From assembly GCA_038373865.1 (NCBI GenBank), contig JAXGGA010002385.1:1-64000 (forward strand): a stretch of 64,000 bases of DNA, in the 5' to 3' direction. The notes under the pieces were generated by a model. That model worked only from the letters and a program-made list of their open reading frames with translations. It ran no database searches and was not told where the DNA came from. Position numbers and translations under genes: made by a program. Below are positions 13,388-26,927 of the stretch, piece by piece. Numbering within the stretch: position 1 is the stretch's first letter; every line of letters starts with the position of its first letter. Source of the stretch: Uloborus plumipes (taxonomy: Eukaryota; Arthropoda; Arachnida; Araneae; Uloboridae).

Positions 13388-14742
13388 CAAGAATCTGAGA
13401 GAGTGTCACGCCCGTGATTCATGACCTCTCTGATTTTTTCCAAAAAATTGCCAAATGTTTAGTATCTTATTGAAAGACCAAATCCAGAATGTTTTGTTCT
13501 AAAGTTGAGTTGTTTAGTTTTTATGGATCCCAAAGTTGAAGGTGCGGCATCAAAAATTAAGCGGATTTTCAAGACATGGAAGTTGCTGTGAACCAAAACT
13601 CTTACCAGGAACTGTTGAACTCCAATTTTCTTTTTGTATATGGAATATAGAAGGTTCAAATTTTAAAAATGAATATTAAATTTGAGGTAAGTTGTTGCCG
13701 TAAGGTCAGTGAAGGCCCTCAAAACAAGGCATTTTTGACATTTTTCAGTATTTTTGAGGTCCGAAAATAGCTTGTACATTTAGTTGCCACGGCAAAAGTG
13801 GAGTCGTTTGAAAGACCAGTGTAAGCACTTTAAAATAATGTATAAACAACCGAGGAAAGTTCAACGTGCTTTTAGTTGCGTAAGCCCGAAATATGAAAAA
13901 TGTCATATTTTACCGATATTTAAACCGTCATAACTTCCTCTGCCAACAACATATTGAAATATTTTTTCTGCCAATGTCATACTCTATTCTTTATCGTAAC
14001 AGAACAGTTGAGTCCTTTGAGGTGAAATAGAAAAAAATTTTTTGACAAAAAAATGTATTTTTTCCTGTGCATTTTTTGTAAAAAATTTTTAAGCATTTAG
14101 CCTCAAAGAACTCAACTGTTCTGTTAAGACGAGGAATAGAGTATGACATTGGCAGAAAAAATATTTCAATAAGTTTTGGCAGAGGAAGTTATGACCGTTT
14201 GAATATCGGTAAAATATGACATTTTTCATATTTCGGCCTGACACAACTAAACGCACGTTGAACTTTCCTCGGTTATTTATACATTATTTTCAAGTGCTTA
14301 CACTGGTTTTTCAAACGACACTGCTTTTGCCGTGGCAACTGAAATGTACAAACTGTTTTTGGACCTCAAAAATGCTAAAAACAAGGCAGCCAAAAATGCC
14401 TTGTTTTGAGGGCCTTCACTGACTTTACGGCAACAACTTACCACAAATTTAACTCATTTTGTAAAGTTTGAACCTTCTATATTCCATATACAAAGAGAAA
14501 ATTGGAGTTCAACAGTTCCTGTTAAGAGTTTTAGCTCACAGCAATTTCCATGTCTTGAAAATTCGCTTAATTGTTGATGCCGCACCTTTCCCTCTAGGGG
14601 TCCATAAAAACTAACTTTAGAACAAAACATTCTGGATTTGGTCTTTCAATAAGATAATAAACATTTGGTAATTTTTGGGAGAAAATCTGAGAGGTCATGA
14701 ATCACCTCATAATGCTAGGCGTGACAGTTTCTCAGATTCTTG
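13388..14742. mobile_element. 1.35 kb foldback (full-length palindrome) element
   Basis: It starts CAAGAATCTGAGAGAGTGTC and ends with the inverted match ...CTCAGATTCTTG. The arms of about 670 bp pair along almost their whole length: for example 'acagaacagttgag' near 14003 pairs with 'ctcaactgttctgt' at about 14111, and 'ggaagttgctgtgaaccaaa' near 13580 pairs with its complement near 14535. The centre is near 14065 in an A/T-rich loop. The arms differ by scattered substitutions and small indels. Short open frames in the arms are not convincing genes. No target duplication is clear. Confidence 0.9.
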
Positions 14743-15621
14743 CTGTTAATCGTTAGTGGATAAGACACGTATAATTATCAGAAACGTTACAGGTTCCACC
14801 TAGTTAGAGGGTAATTTGCCACACTGATTACCCAACAAGGTAACAATCTCAACATAACATATGAATGTACAAGGCTTAATCGGATAATTCACCAAAAACT
14901 TGCAATATGCAGTCAAAGATGCAGTTGTAGCGGAAAAGTGTTAAAAACAAAATAGGGATAAACTCGTAAGTAAAAGACAAAATTCTAAAAAAACAGTTTT
15001 TTTTCTTCTTAATTTAAAGTTAAATTTAAATTTATTATGCTTCTCATATAGTGGTTTGCATTAATTTATCTAAGTACTCTCACTTTTCTCAACTTTAATC
15101 AGTTTTATAATATTATTCTAAGTGAGCCTATATCCTGGTAGAGTGGGACGAATTACCTGGATGTCAGTGTGAATACAGTGAAAAATTGCGTGCTTCAATA
15201 ATAAAAAACTTATTTCGTATTTTTTCATACTGATTGATTTAAGCAGCATCCAGAGCTACATTAACAAAGTATTAGGCGTAATTTTTCATTTTTTATTGAT
15301 ACAGTAGTTTTTATAAACGTTTCCGCTAAGTTGGGGCGTAGTACCGATACAATATATTATCATTCTAGTGAATTTATAAACGTAATATTAAATGAAAATT
15401 TCGAAAAAAATGTGAAAAGAAATTTAAACCGTTAAAAGTTTATACAATCAGAAATTAATTAATTTAATTATCTCAGTTTTTCAGTCAAAGTCGGGATTAA
15501 ATAAGAACTAATTTAGGTGGTTGAAAATAATTAAATTCAAATTTAAGGAATTAATTATATTTCCCCATAAAAATTATGCACTTCTTTTTTTACGGATAAG
15601 GGTGTGTTCTTTTTCTTAACT

Positions 15622-15907
15622 GGATCCTCTGCTGCCAGTATTATTCTGTTGTTTTTACAATATAATACAGTTAAATTTTACGTCAATTAACTGTAAAATT
15701 CCTAACTTTACAGTTAGAAGCTGTAAAACTGCTAGTTTACAGTTAGAAACTGTAAAACTGCTAGTTTACAGTTAGAAACTGTAAAACTGCTAGTTTGCAG
15801 TTTATTACTGTAAAATTGCTGGTTTACAGTTTATTACTGTGAATTTTAGGTTGGAACCTAGGCTGCCATTATACTGTAAAAAGAGCAGTTTATTTTTTGC
15901 AGTGTAC
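15622..15907. mobile_element. ACAGT-type MITE, copy B (with a piece of a second unit)
   Basis: The left side starts with the family's right-end block ('ctgctgccagtattattctg') and then a nearly complete unit follows. The unit ends 'ttttttgcagtgta'. Its core is a tandem series, 'gtttacagttagaaactgtaaaactgcta', repeated about three times at 15712-15800. Two units joined end to end explain the layout, as at 34684-37211 and 46900-47262. Confidence 0.8.
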
Positions 15908-16055
15908 GTAAATTATCAAAAGCTGTCTGGTCAGTCAACGTGCAATACGACATTGACTGGCAAGACATTCTTTGATACTAAAATTGCATTTTTGGTCTGC
16001 AATTGCAATAAATGTAGACCCTATTCATTTTAAGCAGTTTCAGAACATCTTAAAA

Positions 16056-17051
16056 TAGGGATTCACTGATTAAACGGCAGTACCGATTAATCGGCGACCA
16101 TAATGGGCCACTTTACGGTTTATTAACCTTTTGGATCCGGGCTGTTCATATAGAAGTTTTTCTTTCGACCCAGGTTGTACGACAGTTTAACCACAGATTT
16201 CTTTTCCATTGAAAGAGAAGGTATAAACCGTTGTACCAGACGTATGAAACCTTGGAAAACTCTCCTTCTCCAAAGGGTTCGAGTGAAAATTTCAACCCCG
16301 TCCTGTAAACTAGACGAGATTTATGGCACAACATGTGTACCGCCCGCTTCCTAAAGGTTAATAATCGGCAAAATCAGGTCGATCAATCGGCAGAAAATAT
16401 ATTTTAAAAATTTATCTTTAGAGTATACCTTCACTAAGAAACTATGATGAATAATTTATTAACAATAATAATAATTCTCACAGTTGATATAAAGTTTTTT
16501 TAACCTCGTAAGTCTCCTACGTTGAATAGATATACACACGCGTAAACAATTTTGCTACACATTTTTCATGTGGCGCTAGTTTTCTTAGCACAGTGCTTTT
16601 AGATAACCTCTAATTTTCAAAGAATATAAGTATTGAATTAAATTGTTACTTTTTATTAAAAAATATGGATTGATAGTACTCTTAAATTGGAGTACTCACC
16701 ACAGACCCCCCCCCCTTTTTTTGAATTTTTATGTCCAATCAACATAACTAACAATGTGTTAATAATATTATTGACAATAATATGAAAATTGGTTATAAGA
16801 AATTTGATAAAATATTGAAATTATTGTGTGAATACTAGGAAAATGGAAAAAAAATCTTCTCTCAGAAATGAATTACTAACTATTTCTAAACTTGGAATTG
16901 TATAAGAGAAAAAGATCAGTGATGTTAAAATCGGTAGTAGGAAATCAATTAAAATTATCATTAATCGGCCCAACCGATTAATAGTCCGATTATCAACAGC
17001 CGATTAATCAGTAATCGGTAATCGGCCAATTTGCTTATCGGTACATCTCTA
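16056..17051. mobile_element. hAT-like nonautonomous element with TAGRGATG-type ends
   Basis: The left end is TAGGGATTCACTG followed by 'gtaccgattaatcggc'. The right end in complement reads TAGAGATGTACCGATAAGC. The word 'ccgattaatc' recurs inside near both ends. The flanking octamers (tcttaaaa and gctcaaaa) agree at six of eight positions, which could be a decayed 8 bp target duplication as made by hAT elements. No transposase is visible. A piggyBac-like MITE is inserted near the left end. Confidence 0.65.
16127..16357. mobile_element. 231 bp piggyBac-like MITE nested in the hAT-like element
   Basis: TTAA flanks both ends (16123-16126 and 16358-16361). The ends are inverted: CCTTTTGGATCCGGGC on the left and GCCCGCTTCCTAAAGG on the right. 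TTAA targeting and CCY-type ends are diagnostic of piggyBac elements. The open frame at 16146-16334 on the minus strand fills most of it, but I do not recognise its translation. Confidence 0.85.
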
Positions 17052-18479
17052 GCTCAAAATTCCTTTTCGAATAACATATTGTTATAAAACACGATTAAGT
17101 AAATTGTTTAATAGATTTTGTAAGCTAAAATGAACACAAATCAGTTTGAAAATGCATTAAAATATTTTTAATTCTCAATTATTAAAAAGGATAAGCTGCT
17201 GTGAAATGATAATACAGTTTTTCAATAACTCTAAGTTAAGTTATACATATCATTTCAACTTGTAAATATTTTTTTTCTAAAACTGGTAATGAATGTACTT
17301 ATTCCAATAATACTATATACATGTTTAGCTAATAAACAGATGTGAAAACTATACGAAAGATCTGAATAATAGGACAAAACGGGAAAATAAGCACCGAAGA
17401 CTTTAAGCCTTTTTGTATTTTCTTCCGGTCTAAATATATTGGCGGAAGATAAAGAATTGAAAATCGAGGAAGAAAAAAAGATTTATTCATTTATTTTCTT
17501 CAGCAAACTTTTCATAAATTCAGGAACGTGCTTTGGGTGGAGAATAAAGCCTGAAATGTCTGGAGTTGTTTCAATTTGAACTACTGAATTAAATTATTTC
17601 CCTTTTTGGAAGTTGTAAGTGGATCAGAGCTCGCGCAGACTGAAACATACAAAACACTTTACATTCGATTAATGTACAGGAATGAGTCTTATCTTTGTAT
17701 TTTAGCATTCAAAAGATAGTTTGAAAAACTAATGATAAACGAATTAGTAAAAGCAAGATTTAAACTGGTAACCATTTTCAATACCAATTACAAAAATAAC
17801 ATTTCATGTGATGTTTTCAATATTATCCTATCGAATAATGGTTTCGAAACTTTTGTTGACGTAATTTGCTTCATTAAAAATGAAAAAAAATCTTTCAACT
17901 TATTTTTTCGTAACAATGTGAGACACAAATCAATTTACTGTTTTTCTAACGCAATGCCCTCCGACAAAAGGTTTTAATCAGTTTTTTTCAAAGAAGAGTA
18001 CTATAAAACATTTGAAATATCTAGGAGTCTTAGAGCCCTTAACCATTAAAATTATCATATTTCTGTAAAAAAAGAAATAATTTTTGTAAAAAAACGTAAA
18101 ATATCCCTTAAAAGAATTAATGTTAACATCAGGGCCGTTTCATGAAAGTGAAACCAATTGGTCGAAAATTCATATTGAAGTTATGTTGCTATGTTATACA
18201 TCATTTTAAAGCTTAAGATGTATATTTTAAGAATCTTGCATTGGTTTTTTATTGAGAGTTAGAATAATACTTGTTTTCTTAGTTGGAAGTACGATGTTCA
18301 CGAACTTGTAAAAATCAGAAAAAAGAACACATTTTCAAATGCATATTTCTCATCGAAAAATAAAAACAAAAATAACTACTTGTAGCACAATTTTAACTAC
18401 TAAGACGGTACTATAAAAATATGTTTCTTTTGAATTGATCTAAATGGTGTAGTTGAAGTTTGAAAAAAAGAAGTTTGAT
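17052..18479. other. No gene recognised
   Basis: AT-rich filler. The open frame at 17732-17977 has no recognisable motif and biased AT-rich codons. Confidence 0.55.
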
Positions 18480-18521
18480 GTTACATCTGTAACAAAAAAG
18501 AAGCAAAAGAGGTCATTGCGC

Positions 18522-18660
18522 CTGTGGCGGCGTACGCTTAGAGAGCATATAACTCAACTTTGCCCGCCGGGTTACGAGGCTTTTAGTCCAGCGGCCAAAG
18601 CACTGGGTTTCTACCACAGACATCCCCGGCTCTATTCGCGGTGAGGACACGTCGACCATC
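18522..18660 (-). repeat. GC-rich insert, possibly a degraded tRNA-derived SINE
   Basis: A sharply GC-rich block of about 140 bp in AT-rich surroundings. Its minus strand contains 'ggccgctggactaaaagcctcg' split around a stretch resembling the D-arm to anticodon part of a tRNA, but the B box is not convincing. It could equally be an unrelated GC-rich fragment. Confidence 0.3.
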
Positions 18661-18988
18661 TCCTACGCCGCAGTTGAAAAAATCAAAATAAAAAAAAACC
18701 CTTAATGGTCCTTTTGGCAAATTCTTAGAGTAATTGTCCACCATAGTTAAAAATGTTGCAACTGATTTAGTTTTTAAATTAATGCTGTTACAGACGTAAC
18801 GTTTCGACATAACAGATGGCTCTATGTTACGTCCGTAGCAAAAGTAAACTTCCAATTAAATAGGTAAAAAGCACAGGATGAGCAATACATGTATATAGCA
18901 TAATATGGTACGAGTACTAAAGTTTCTGGTATTCCGATTTTGAAATTTTTAATTATGTCGGCATGTAATTGAAATTTATTTCTTAAGA

Positions 18989-19336
18989 TTGATAAAATAC
19001 ACATATGGTATAACTGATTATAATTTATACCTCAACAGGCATTTTTTTGCTACGTCACATGGAAAGGGAGCTGTGTATGGAGTTGGGGGTATGGTCAAGC
19101 ACCAGGTTTGGCAGAGAGTAAGATCTAGAACAGCATTTGTCAACGACGCTCTTTCCATTTTTCAGCGCGCAAACTCCATTGCAGAAAAAGTTAAAATTAT
19201 TTATATGCCCCAGGAAAATGTTTTAAAGCTGACGCCAAAATTGGAAGAACGGTGGGCTAACATCGCGAACTTGGCAAAAGCCCGCGAAATGCATTGTTTT
19301 CGAACAGAATACGAAAATGCCGTTCGAATTTCGTAA
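18989..19336 (+). pseudogene. Transposon-associated protein fragment with FFATSHGKGA motif
   Basis: The frame encodes about 115 residues. The first 17 or so look like filler. From residue 18 the translation has the motif FFATSHGKGAVYGVGGMVK, then VWQRVRSRTAFVNDALSIFQ, and ends ...TEYENAVRIS. The F-F-A-T-S-H-G-K-G-x-x-D/Y-G-x-G-G arrangement is one I recall from many uncharacterised, repeat-associated invertebrate proteins; here the usual Asp of 'xDG' is Tyr. Only this segment survives: there is no continuing frame upstream, and the stop at 19334-19336 is followed by noncoding sequence. Codon use is less AT-rich than its surroundings. It lies within the region carrying the GTTACGTCTGTAAC words, suggesting it belonged to that element. 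Its biochemical role is unknown to me. Confidence 0.6.
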
Positions 19337-20606
19337 ACGTCGGACGAAAAAGGACACATTTTTTCATTCAAAAAAAATTATCAAAATTGACCAACTGTCA
19401 CCAAGAAGGTAAAATTTTAGTTTGGTACTAGTATTCTGCTATATGATTTAGCATTTTCAAATTTTTAAGTTCTCCTAAGATCAATCACTGATTCCAGGGA
19501 GGAATTTACTTTTCCCGATTTTTTTATGTAGCAGCCCCATTATGCATTAATTTTAAGAATACAAATAAATAAATTTGTGTGAAGGCCCTTCTAAACTTTT
19601 CTTGTGTCAATCTTTCTTGGAAATAATTGTCTTAAGATACATTAATTTATTGTTACATATTGACATATCGGCACATGCTCTCAACTTCCCCAGACTTACC
19701 AAAATTTTCTAAAACTGTTACAGTATAACTTAAAATATTCAAATAATGTCTTAATTAATGCTACTGTATTGTTTTAGCACAAAAATCTTTGTTTATTCCT
19801 GCTTTACAATACTGTTTTCTGCTTTCAAATCAGAGATGTTACGTCTGTAACACCACTTTGTTTCGTCCGTAACAAGTTTATGAATTTTTTTCACAAATTC
19901 GGCAGTCAAAATCCATACAATCTTTATGGTTTTAGAAAGCTTGAAGTCTGTAGAACACGTATTAAAAAAAAAAAGTTCAAAATTTCCGTATAATTCAGAG
20001 GAATATTGTAAGTTGTATGACATAGTCGAGTTTATGCTGTTTTGTGAATTACGTCTGTAACAGGCAGTTTTTAATTTCTGTATTCTTTTGTAATTAAGCA
20101 AACTGCACGCAAATTTAATGTAGCATAAACATCATCAAGTTACACGACAGGAAAAAAAATTGAAGACTTTCATCAGCCCAAACCAGAATTATTTGTGTTC
20201 AAAGTCTGCGATTGTTACGTCTGTAACGATGGAATTGCCCATCAGCTTCTTAAACCTCAATTTCTTAGAAGTTAATTTTCGTTTAGTGCGCATGATATCT
20301 CAATACGTTTTTTATACATCTGAAACAACTTTGTCTGAAATTAAAACGTTTTTTGCATCAAAAAAAAAAAAATTTTTTTTTTATTTTTTCTGGACCTCAT
20401 TGAGTCCACAAATTGTAGTCAAGTCAATAACATATACTACATGGTAAGTGAAGACGACACACATTAAATAACACTTGTGGCAATAAAATAGTCGAAAAAG
20501 TTTAACAAATAGATCTTGTTAAGAGCTGCTGTTGAATGAAACCAGACACTCAAAAAGGCTGATTCAATCCAATATCCCCCCCCCCCCCCGAGTATGAATG
20601 ACTATA

Positions 20607-21682
20607 CACTGAAAAATTCTGGAAGCTTTTATGCTAAATTTTGCTGTAAAATGTAGCGTTTACAGTACAGAAAATTTTCGGAACAGGACATATCCGCCGC
20701 AAATTTTATCGCTCATTTCCCCGCATGGGACATTTCCGCCGCAACTCCTATCCCGCACATGCCTTGCACAGGACAAATCCGCCGCGCCATTTTCAGGACT
20801 GGTTTAAAATTTTCTTTCTTGGCTACAAGTCATCTTTTGGCGACAAGCAGAACATTATTTGCAGGATTTCAGGATAATAGGAAAATTAAAAGGGTCACCT
20901 AAAAAAGAATTGTACCTACGTTCCATGCTGCAAAAATAAATAAATAAATAAATTTAAACTTCGTCAATTTTACTTCACCAAATATTTCATTTTACCAGCT
21001 CAATCGGCGGATTTGTCCTGTCGCAAAGACGCGGCGGAAATGTCTCATGGGGGGAAGGTAGAGAAAATTTTTGCGGCGGAGATGTCCTACGCTGCGGCGG
21101 AAATGTCCCGTGCCCAAAGTTTTTACAGTGAAATGTACCGATAAAAAAAATTACGATCGCAGCGCCAATTGATCACCACGTGATTTACTGTGAGATGCAG
21201 ATGACACAATATTTCCGCTCTTCTGATGAGTCTCATCTGGTACCGTTGATAGTAAAGTGTTAAAATTTAAATGTGTAGTAAGTGTAAATAATTACACTTA
21301 CTTATAAAAGCTTTGATAGTAAGTGTAGCATGCTTTTATGGTAAATGGTACTGTAAAATGTAGCGTTTACCGTACAGAAAATTTTTACAGTACCGATAAA
21401 AAAATTGCGATTGCAGCACTGATCACCACGTGACTTACTGTGAGATGAAAATGACACCCTCTTTCTGCTCTCCTGATGTGTCTCATCTGGTACCGTTGAT
21501 AGTAAAGCAGTGTAAAAAAAATGGGTCCCGGGATGGATCCACCTCGTTCGTATATTTCGCTTTTTAATTCTCGTTTTATCTTCCGTAAAATTTTACAGTG
21601 AAAAAATATTTTACGGTAAAAGTTACTGGCAACATGGATGCCAGTAAATTTTACCGTAAGACTTCAGGAAATTTCAACAGTG
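20607..21682. mobile_element. TA-flanked MITE with CACTG/CAGTG ends and two internal direct units
   Basis: TA CACTGaaaaattctggaag at the left matches in inversion cttcaggaaatttcaaCAGTG TA at the right. Two direct units lie inside: unit 1 at about 20643-21257, interrupted by an insertion, and unit 2 at about 21350-21508. Both contain 'tgtaaaatgtagcgtttac', 'gatcaccacgtga' and 'tctcatctggtaccgttgat'. Noncoding. Confidence 0.8.
20680..21116. mobile_element. Nested element with GGACATTTCCGCCGC ends
   Basis: It interrupts unit 1 of the surrounding MITE; unit 2 shows the uninterrupted sequence 'cagaaaatttttacagtacc'. The ends are inverted: 'ggaacaggacatatccgccg' and the complement of 'gcggcggaaatgtcccgtgc'. 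The word 'ggacatNTCCGCCGC' occurs about seven times, in both directions, concentrated at both ends. It is otherwise AT-rich and noncoding, about 437 bp. Confidence 0.85.
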
Positions 21683-23318
<1,636 letters not shown>

Positions 23319-24228
23319 GGGTGTTCCAAGTTAACCGTCATGACCTTTATTTCCTCAACCGTTCGTCCTAGATGTATACTTCCATTTGCAAAATTGCTCG
23401 AAATGAGGAGGAGAGTTAAGATATGGAAAGTTTGAAGCAAAAAAAAAAATAATTGGTTAAGAAATAAAAAAATTAAATTTTTATAGGGGCTCCGGGCCCC
23501 CAAACTTATATTTAGAGAAATAATCTTCATTAAAAAATAATACTAACACAAAAAAAAAAGACATTTGTGCGATCAAAATCCATGGAGAAATGAAACATGA
23601 AACTTTAGGACTTATACCGCGTTATTTTAAGTGATTTTGGGGGAGTAAGAGAGAATGAAAATGTCTTGCTGAATTCTCGAATATAAATTTACCGACTGTA
23701 TAGTGATTGCTTGAAATAACGTAATCCTTTCACTGCAGAATAAAATCGGCTTAACTAGATGCATTTCGTTAAGGCTTTAAGTTACGATGTACACTACTTA
23801 ACAGTATGTAGAAATGGTGTTGCTTTACTGACAATGTAATCGGAATGTATATTATTTCTTAAATTCTACATATTTCGTGTGTTTAATATCTTTGTATAAA
23901 AATGTATAATAATTTACCTTGTCTTGTTATTTTTTGCAGTCTTATATCATCTGTATTTATTTTTGAATACAATGAGAAGCGAATGTTTTCTGACATGGAT
24001 GAAACAAGTTTCATTATCGTCCCTAATCTAAAAGCTCGTTATTCCTCTGGCAGGGCGAAAATTTTCTTTTGTCAATTTGTTTACGGGCCCTGCGCATTTA
24101 AAACTCGAATATCTCCGCAAATTTTGGTCGCACAAATGTCATTTTTTTTGTGTTAGTATTATTTTTCAATGGAGATTCTTTCCCTAAATATAAGTTTGGG
24201 GACCCGGAGTCCCTACAAAAAGTTTGGA
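23319..24228. mobile_element. Foldback element starting GGGTGTTCCAAGTTAACC, right end truncated
   Basis: The left arm (about 23480-23590) pairs with the right arm (about 24098-24228): 'ccccaaacttatattta' with its complement, then 'aataatactaacacaaaaaa', then 'gacatttgtgcga'. The outer 160 bp of the left arm, with the GGGTGTTCC end next to TA, has no partner, so the right end is lost or replaced. The open frame at 23902-24156 is in the arm and unrecognised. Confidence 0.75.
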
Positions 24229-24339
24229 AAAAAATAGAACCGACTTCAGTTGGAAATTGCTCTAAAAAGTAAAAAATAATTTTTTTCTTTGAACACCATC
24301 GAAACTACTTTTAAACATAAGTTTTGTTTTAATACACTA

Positions 24340-26033
24340 GGGTGAGTTCTGGTAAGTGCGTACCCTTTTTTTCAAAGTTCATGTTCTCAAGGATGCTGCT
24401 CTGTTGAAAAATCTTGTACACTCACAATTTTTTTTTTAGTTTTCTTTCCAGATCCTTTACTAAGATTTTCAAGCATATAATATGTTAAATAAACCATAAG
24501 CATAATTTTTGTGACCTGGTTTATGACACCTATTCTAAGGTACGCACTTTCCCTACCTAGCGGGGTAAGTGCGTCCACCTTAAATTATGTGAATATGAGC
24601 AGGAAAAAACATCTGGCACATATTAAATATGTTAGGTAGTTTCCTTGGGATAATTCCTAAAACTAGAGATCAGCACTTTCTTGCATGGATGAAACGCAAT
24701 CAGTGATATCCCACGTGTCTTGCGAACAACTGTAATTTGAAGATTGAGAGAGTTGTGTCTGGGATTCTTCCTTTGTCCTTTTAATAGGACAAAGTGAGCA
24801 AATGTAAGTTTTTTTTTATTTAGTAATAATCACTTATAGTCTACATAGTTTATTTTGGTTTAATACATTAATCAGTCTGTGTTTAAGCCAGGGTTCGCAC
24901 TTACCCCTTCTTAAATGTAAGATGAGACATGTGCGTCCAATAGCGTTGTTGTAAGTGCGTTCCCCTGTGATTTTCTTTAATTCTATTTGTATGGTAGATC
25001 GTTAGGTGAAATGAGTGAACAATTCGTTTTTTCTCTCTTTTTTTTTTGAATAAATACGGTTTTAAAATATTTTTCTTATTAGAATCAGCAGCAGTAAGAA
25101 AAAACACAAAATAAAGAAAAAAAAAGGAAAATAATTGATCATGCTATGATACTTGTACTTTTTTTTTCTTGTACATTGAAATAGTTTTTCACAAGGTGTT
25201 CTTAATTTTCTTAGATATAATTTATTCGTTACTCCACCTTCGTTTTTTGAATCAGTTGGTTCCTTATTTAGTGTTTCACTTAATTTCATTGCTTCATTTG
25301 TCATTCTGGTTTAAATTAAGTATAGCTTATGATCGCTATTTTCAACGAAAAATTTACTAACTGATATCTAAAAGCAAATATATTTCAGAGGTAATGAATG
25401 AAATTGAAATCTTATGCCGCATTCACTGTAAATATAAATACTTGATGGAAATGATGTCGGATTTTTCATCAACTTAAAAAAGAGTTATAAGCAAAATTAA
25501 AGGTGAATTACGAGAGTCGGATTTTTTACGTAATGGTACACACTTGCCTCATCATAATGGTACGCACTTGCTCCGAATAATAGTACGCATATGCCTCATG
25601 ATAGTGGTACGCACTTGCCCCACCATAATGGTACGCACTTACCCCAACCTTACTTTAAAGAAAGGGAAAGTGCGTACCGTCATATAAACAAATTTTAGTT
25701 AGAGTCTTTGATCAAAATACCCTATGTATTTTATTAGTAGCTATTACTCAAAGGAAACAACTTGCATTTCTTGACTTCAATTGCTTGGTATGACTACAAG
25801 AGAAACTGAAACAAAACCTTCTCTATCTTTACTTTAGAATTTTTTTGAAGACATTTAAGTTGTCTCTGATTGTGTTTCGTCTATTGAATCCAGGCCTGAA
25901 TTCTACCTATTGAAATTATCATTAGACAGTTATCTAACATAGTCGATGTGTTGCAGAAGCCATTTCAGGACAGTGTTCATATAATTCCCAGTGGACGCAC
26001 TTACCCCGTGGACGCACTTACCAGAACTCACCC
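24340..26033. mobile_element. 1.7 kb TA-flanked transposon with GGGTGAGTTCTGGTAAGTGC ends
   Basis: TA flanks both sides. The ends are inverted: GGGTGAGTTCTGGTAAGTGC at the left and ..GCACTTACCAGAACTCACCC at the right. The word 'taagtgcgtacc' or its complement recurs about a dozen times: near 24540, 24567, 24896, 24951, five times at 25540-25650, 25669 and 25992-26020. No transposase is recognisable in any frame, so it is nonautonomous or too decayed. The TA target and end style suggest a pogo or other Tc1/mariner relative. Confidence 0.8.
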
Positions 26034-26628
26034 TATATCAGTTTGTTTATTAATATTATGTTATATCCCAAAATAGAAAAGCATTGTTACTTAAGAATAC
26101 AAAATATTTTATTTATGTCTACTAAGCATAATTATAAAAAAAAAAGTTTTAAAAAACTGCATTTCATGTCAAACAATCAAACAATTAAAAACAAAACAAA
26201 CAAAAAAAGAAAATAAGCATAATGCAAATAGAAAAAAAAATCATATGTGATGCTTTGATGCTTTGGATCGAGTTCTTTGAATGGAATTAGACTTGCCAAA
26301 ACATGTTGCAGACAGTGCGAGAAATTAAGAAGCAAATGCTTTTCAAAAAAATACTGCAGCCATTCCTTATTCAAGTGCATGTTTTTCTAAGTAGTATTAA
26401 ATTTTAGATTTTCAAAAACATCCGTCTTTGAAAGATAATAAAATCAAAAGTGATAGTGAAATCATGCTCATTTTTTTTGAAGAAACTGCATGATTCAAAA
26501 GAGAGATCAATATTAAATGTTTTAAAAGATTGTTTGTTTTTTTTTTACTAGTACATCTGTCATACAGTTAAAGAAATTTTAAGTATATATTTGCACTAAA
26601 CGGAGATGAACCAAATAAGTTTGGTGCT
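26034..26628. other. No gene recognised
   Basis: AT-rich filler with short A and T runs. Confidence 0.6.
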
Positions 26629-26927
26629 AAAATATGATTGAAGTTAAAAACTAACGTAAATAAAGCACAAATTATGAAGGAAACACAGCATATGGCAGGT
26701 TCAAAGCTACCATGGAGCCTCTTCTTCAGTGAAAAAAGCTTGACATGAAAGTCGTGAGAAAACACAGTTTTCATGTCGTTATGTCTCTTACGGCTTTCGT
26801 GTCGAGTGCTGAGCTTTTTGCACTGACGAAGAGGCTCCATTGTAGCCTCCACTGTATAGGCTACTATAGGCTGTAATATCCTTATAATTTGCTTTTTTGC
26901 GTTAGTTTTTAACTTCAATCATATTTT
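26629..26927. mobile_element. 299 bp hairpin MITE
   Basis: The outer ends AAAATATGATTGAAGTTAAA and the complement of ..TTTAACTTCAATCATATTTT are inverted for about 27 bp. The inner sequence also pairs: 'ctaccatggagcctcttctt' with 'gaagaggctccattgtag', and 'catgaaagtcgtgag' with 'ctttcgtgtcgag' nearby. The minus-strand open frame at 26568-26918 spans the hairpin and is not a convincing gene. Confidence 0.85.

Larger units (their letters stand above)
18480..20227. mobile_element. TE relic marked by seven GTTACGTCTGTAAC-like sites
   Basis: The 14 bp near-palindromic word GTTACGTCTGTAAC or a close variant occurs at 18480, 18787 (reverse), 18826, 19838, 19861 (partial), 20048 and 20214. The span also holds the protein fragment at 18989-19336 and a GC-rich insert at 18522-18660. 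Terminal repeats were not found, so the limits are those of the outermost sites. I interpret this as one degraded transposon. Confidence 0.5.

Noticed and set aside
13191..13659. Minus-strand frames near and in the foldback left arm
   Set aside because: The second has an inverted counterpart in the right arm, and neither shows domain motifs.
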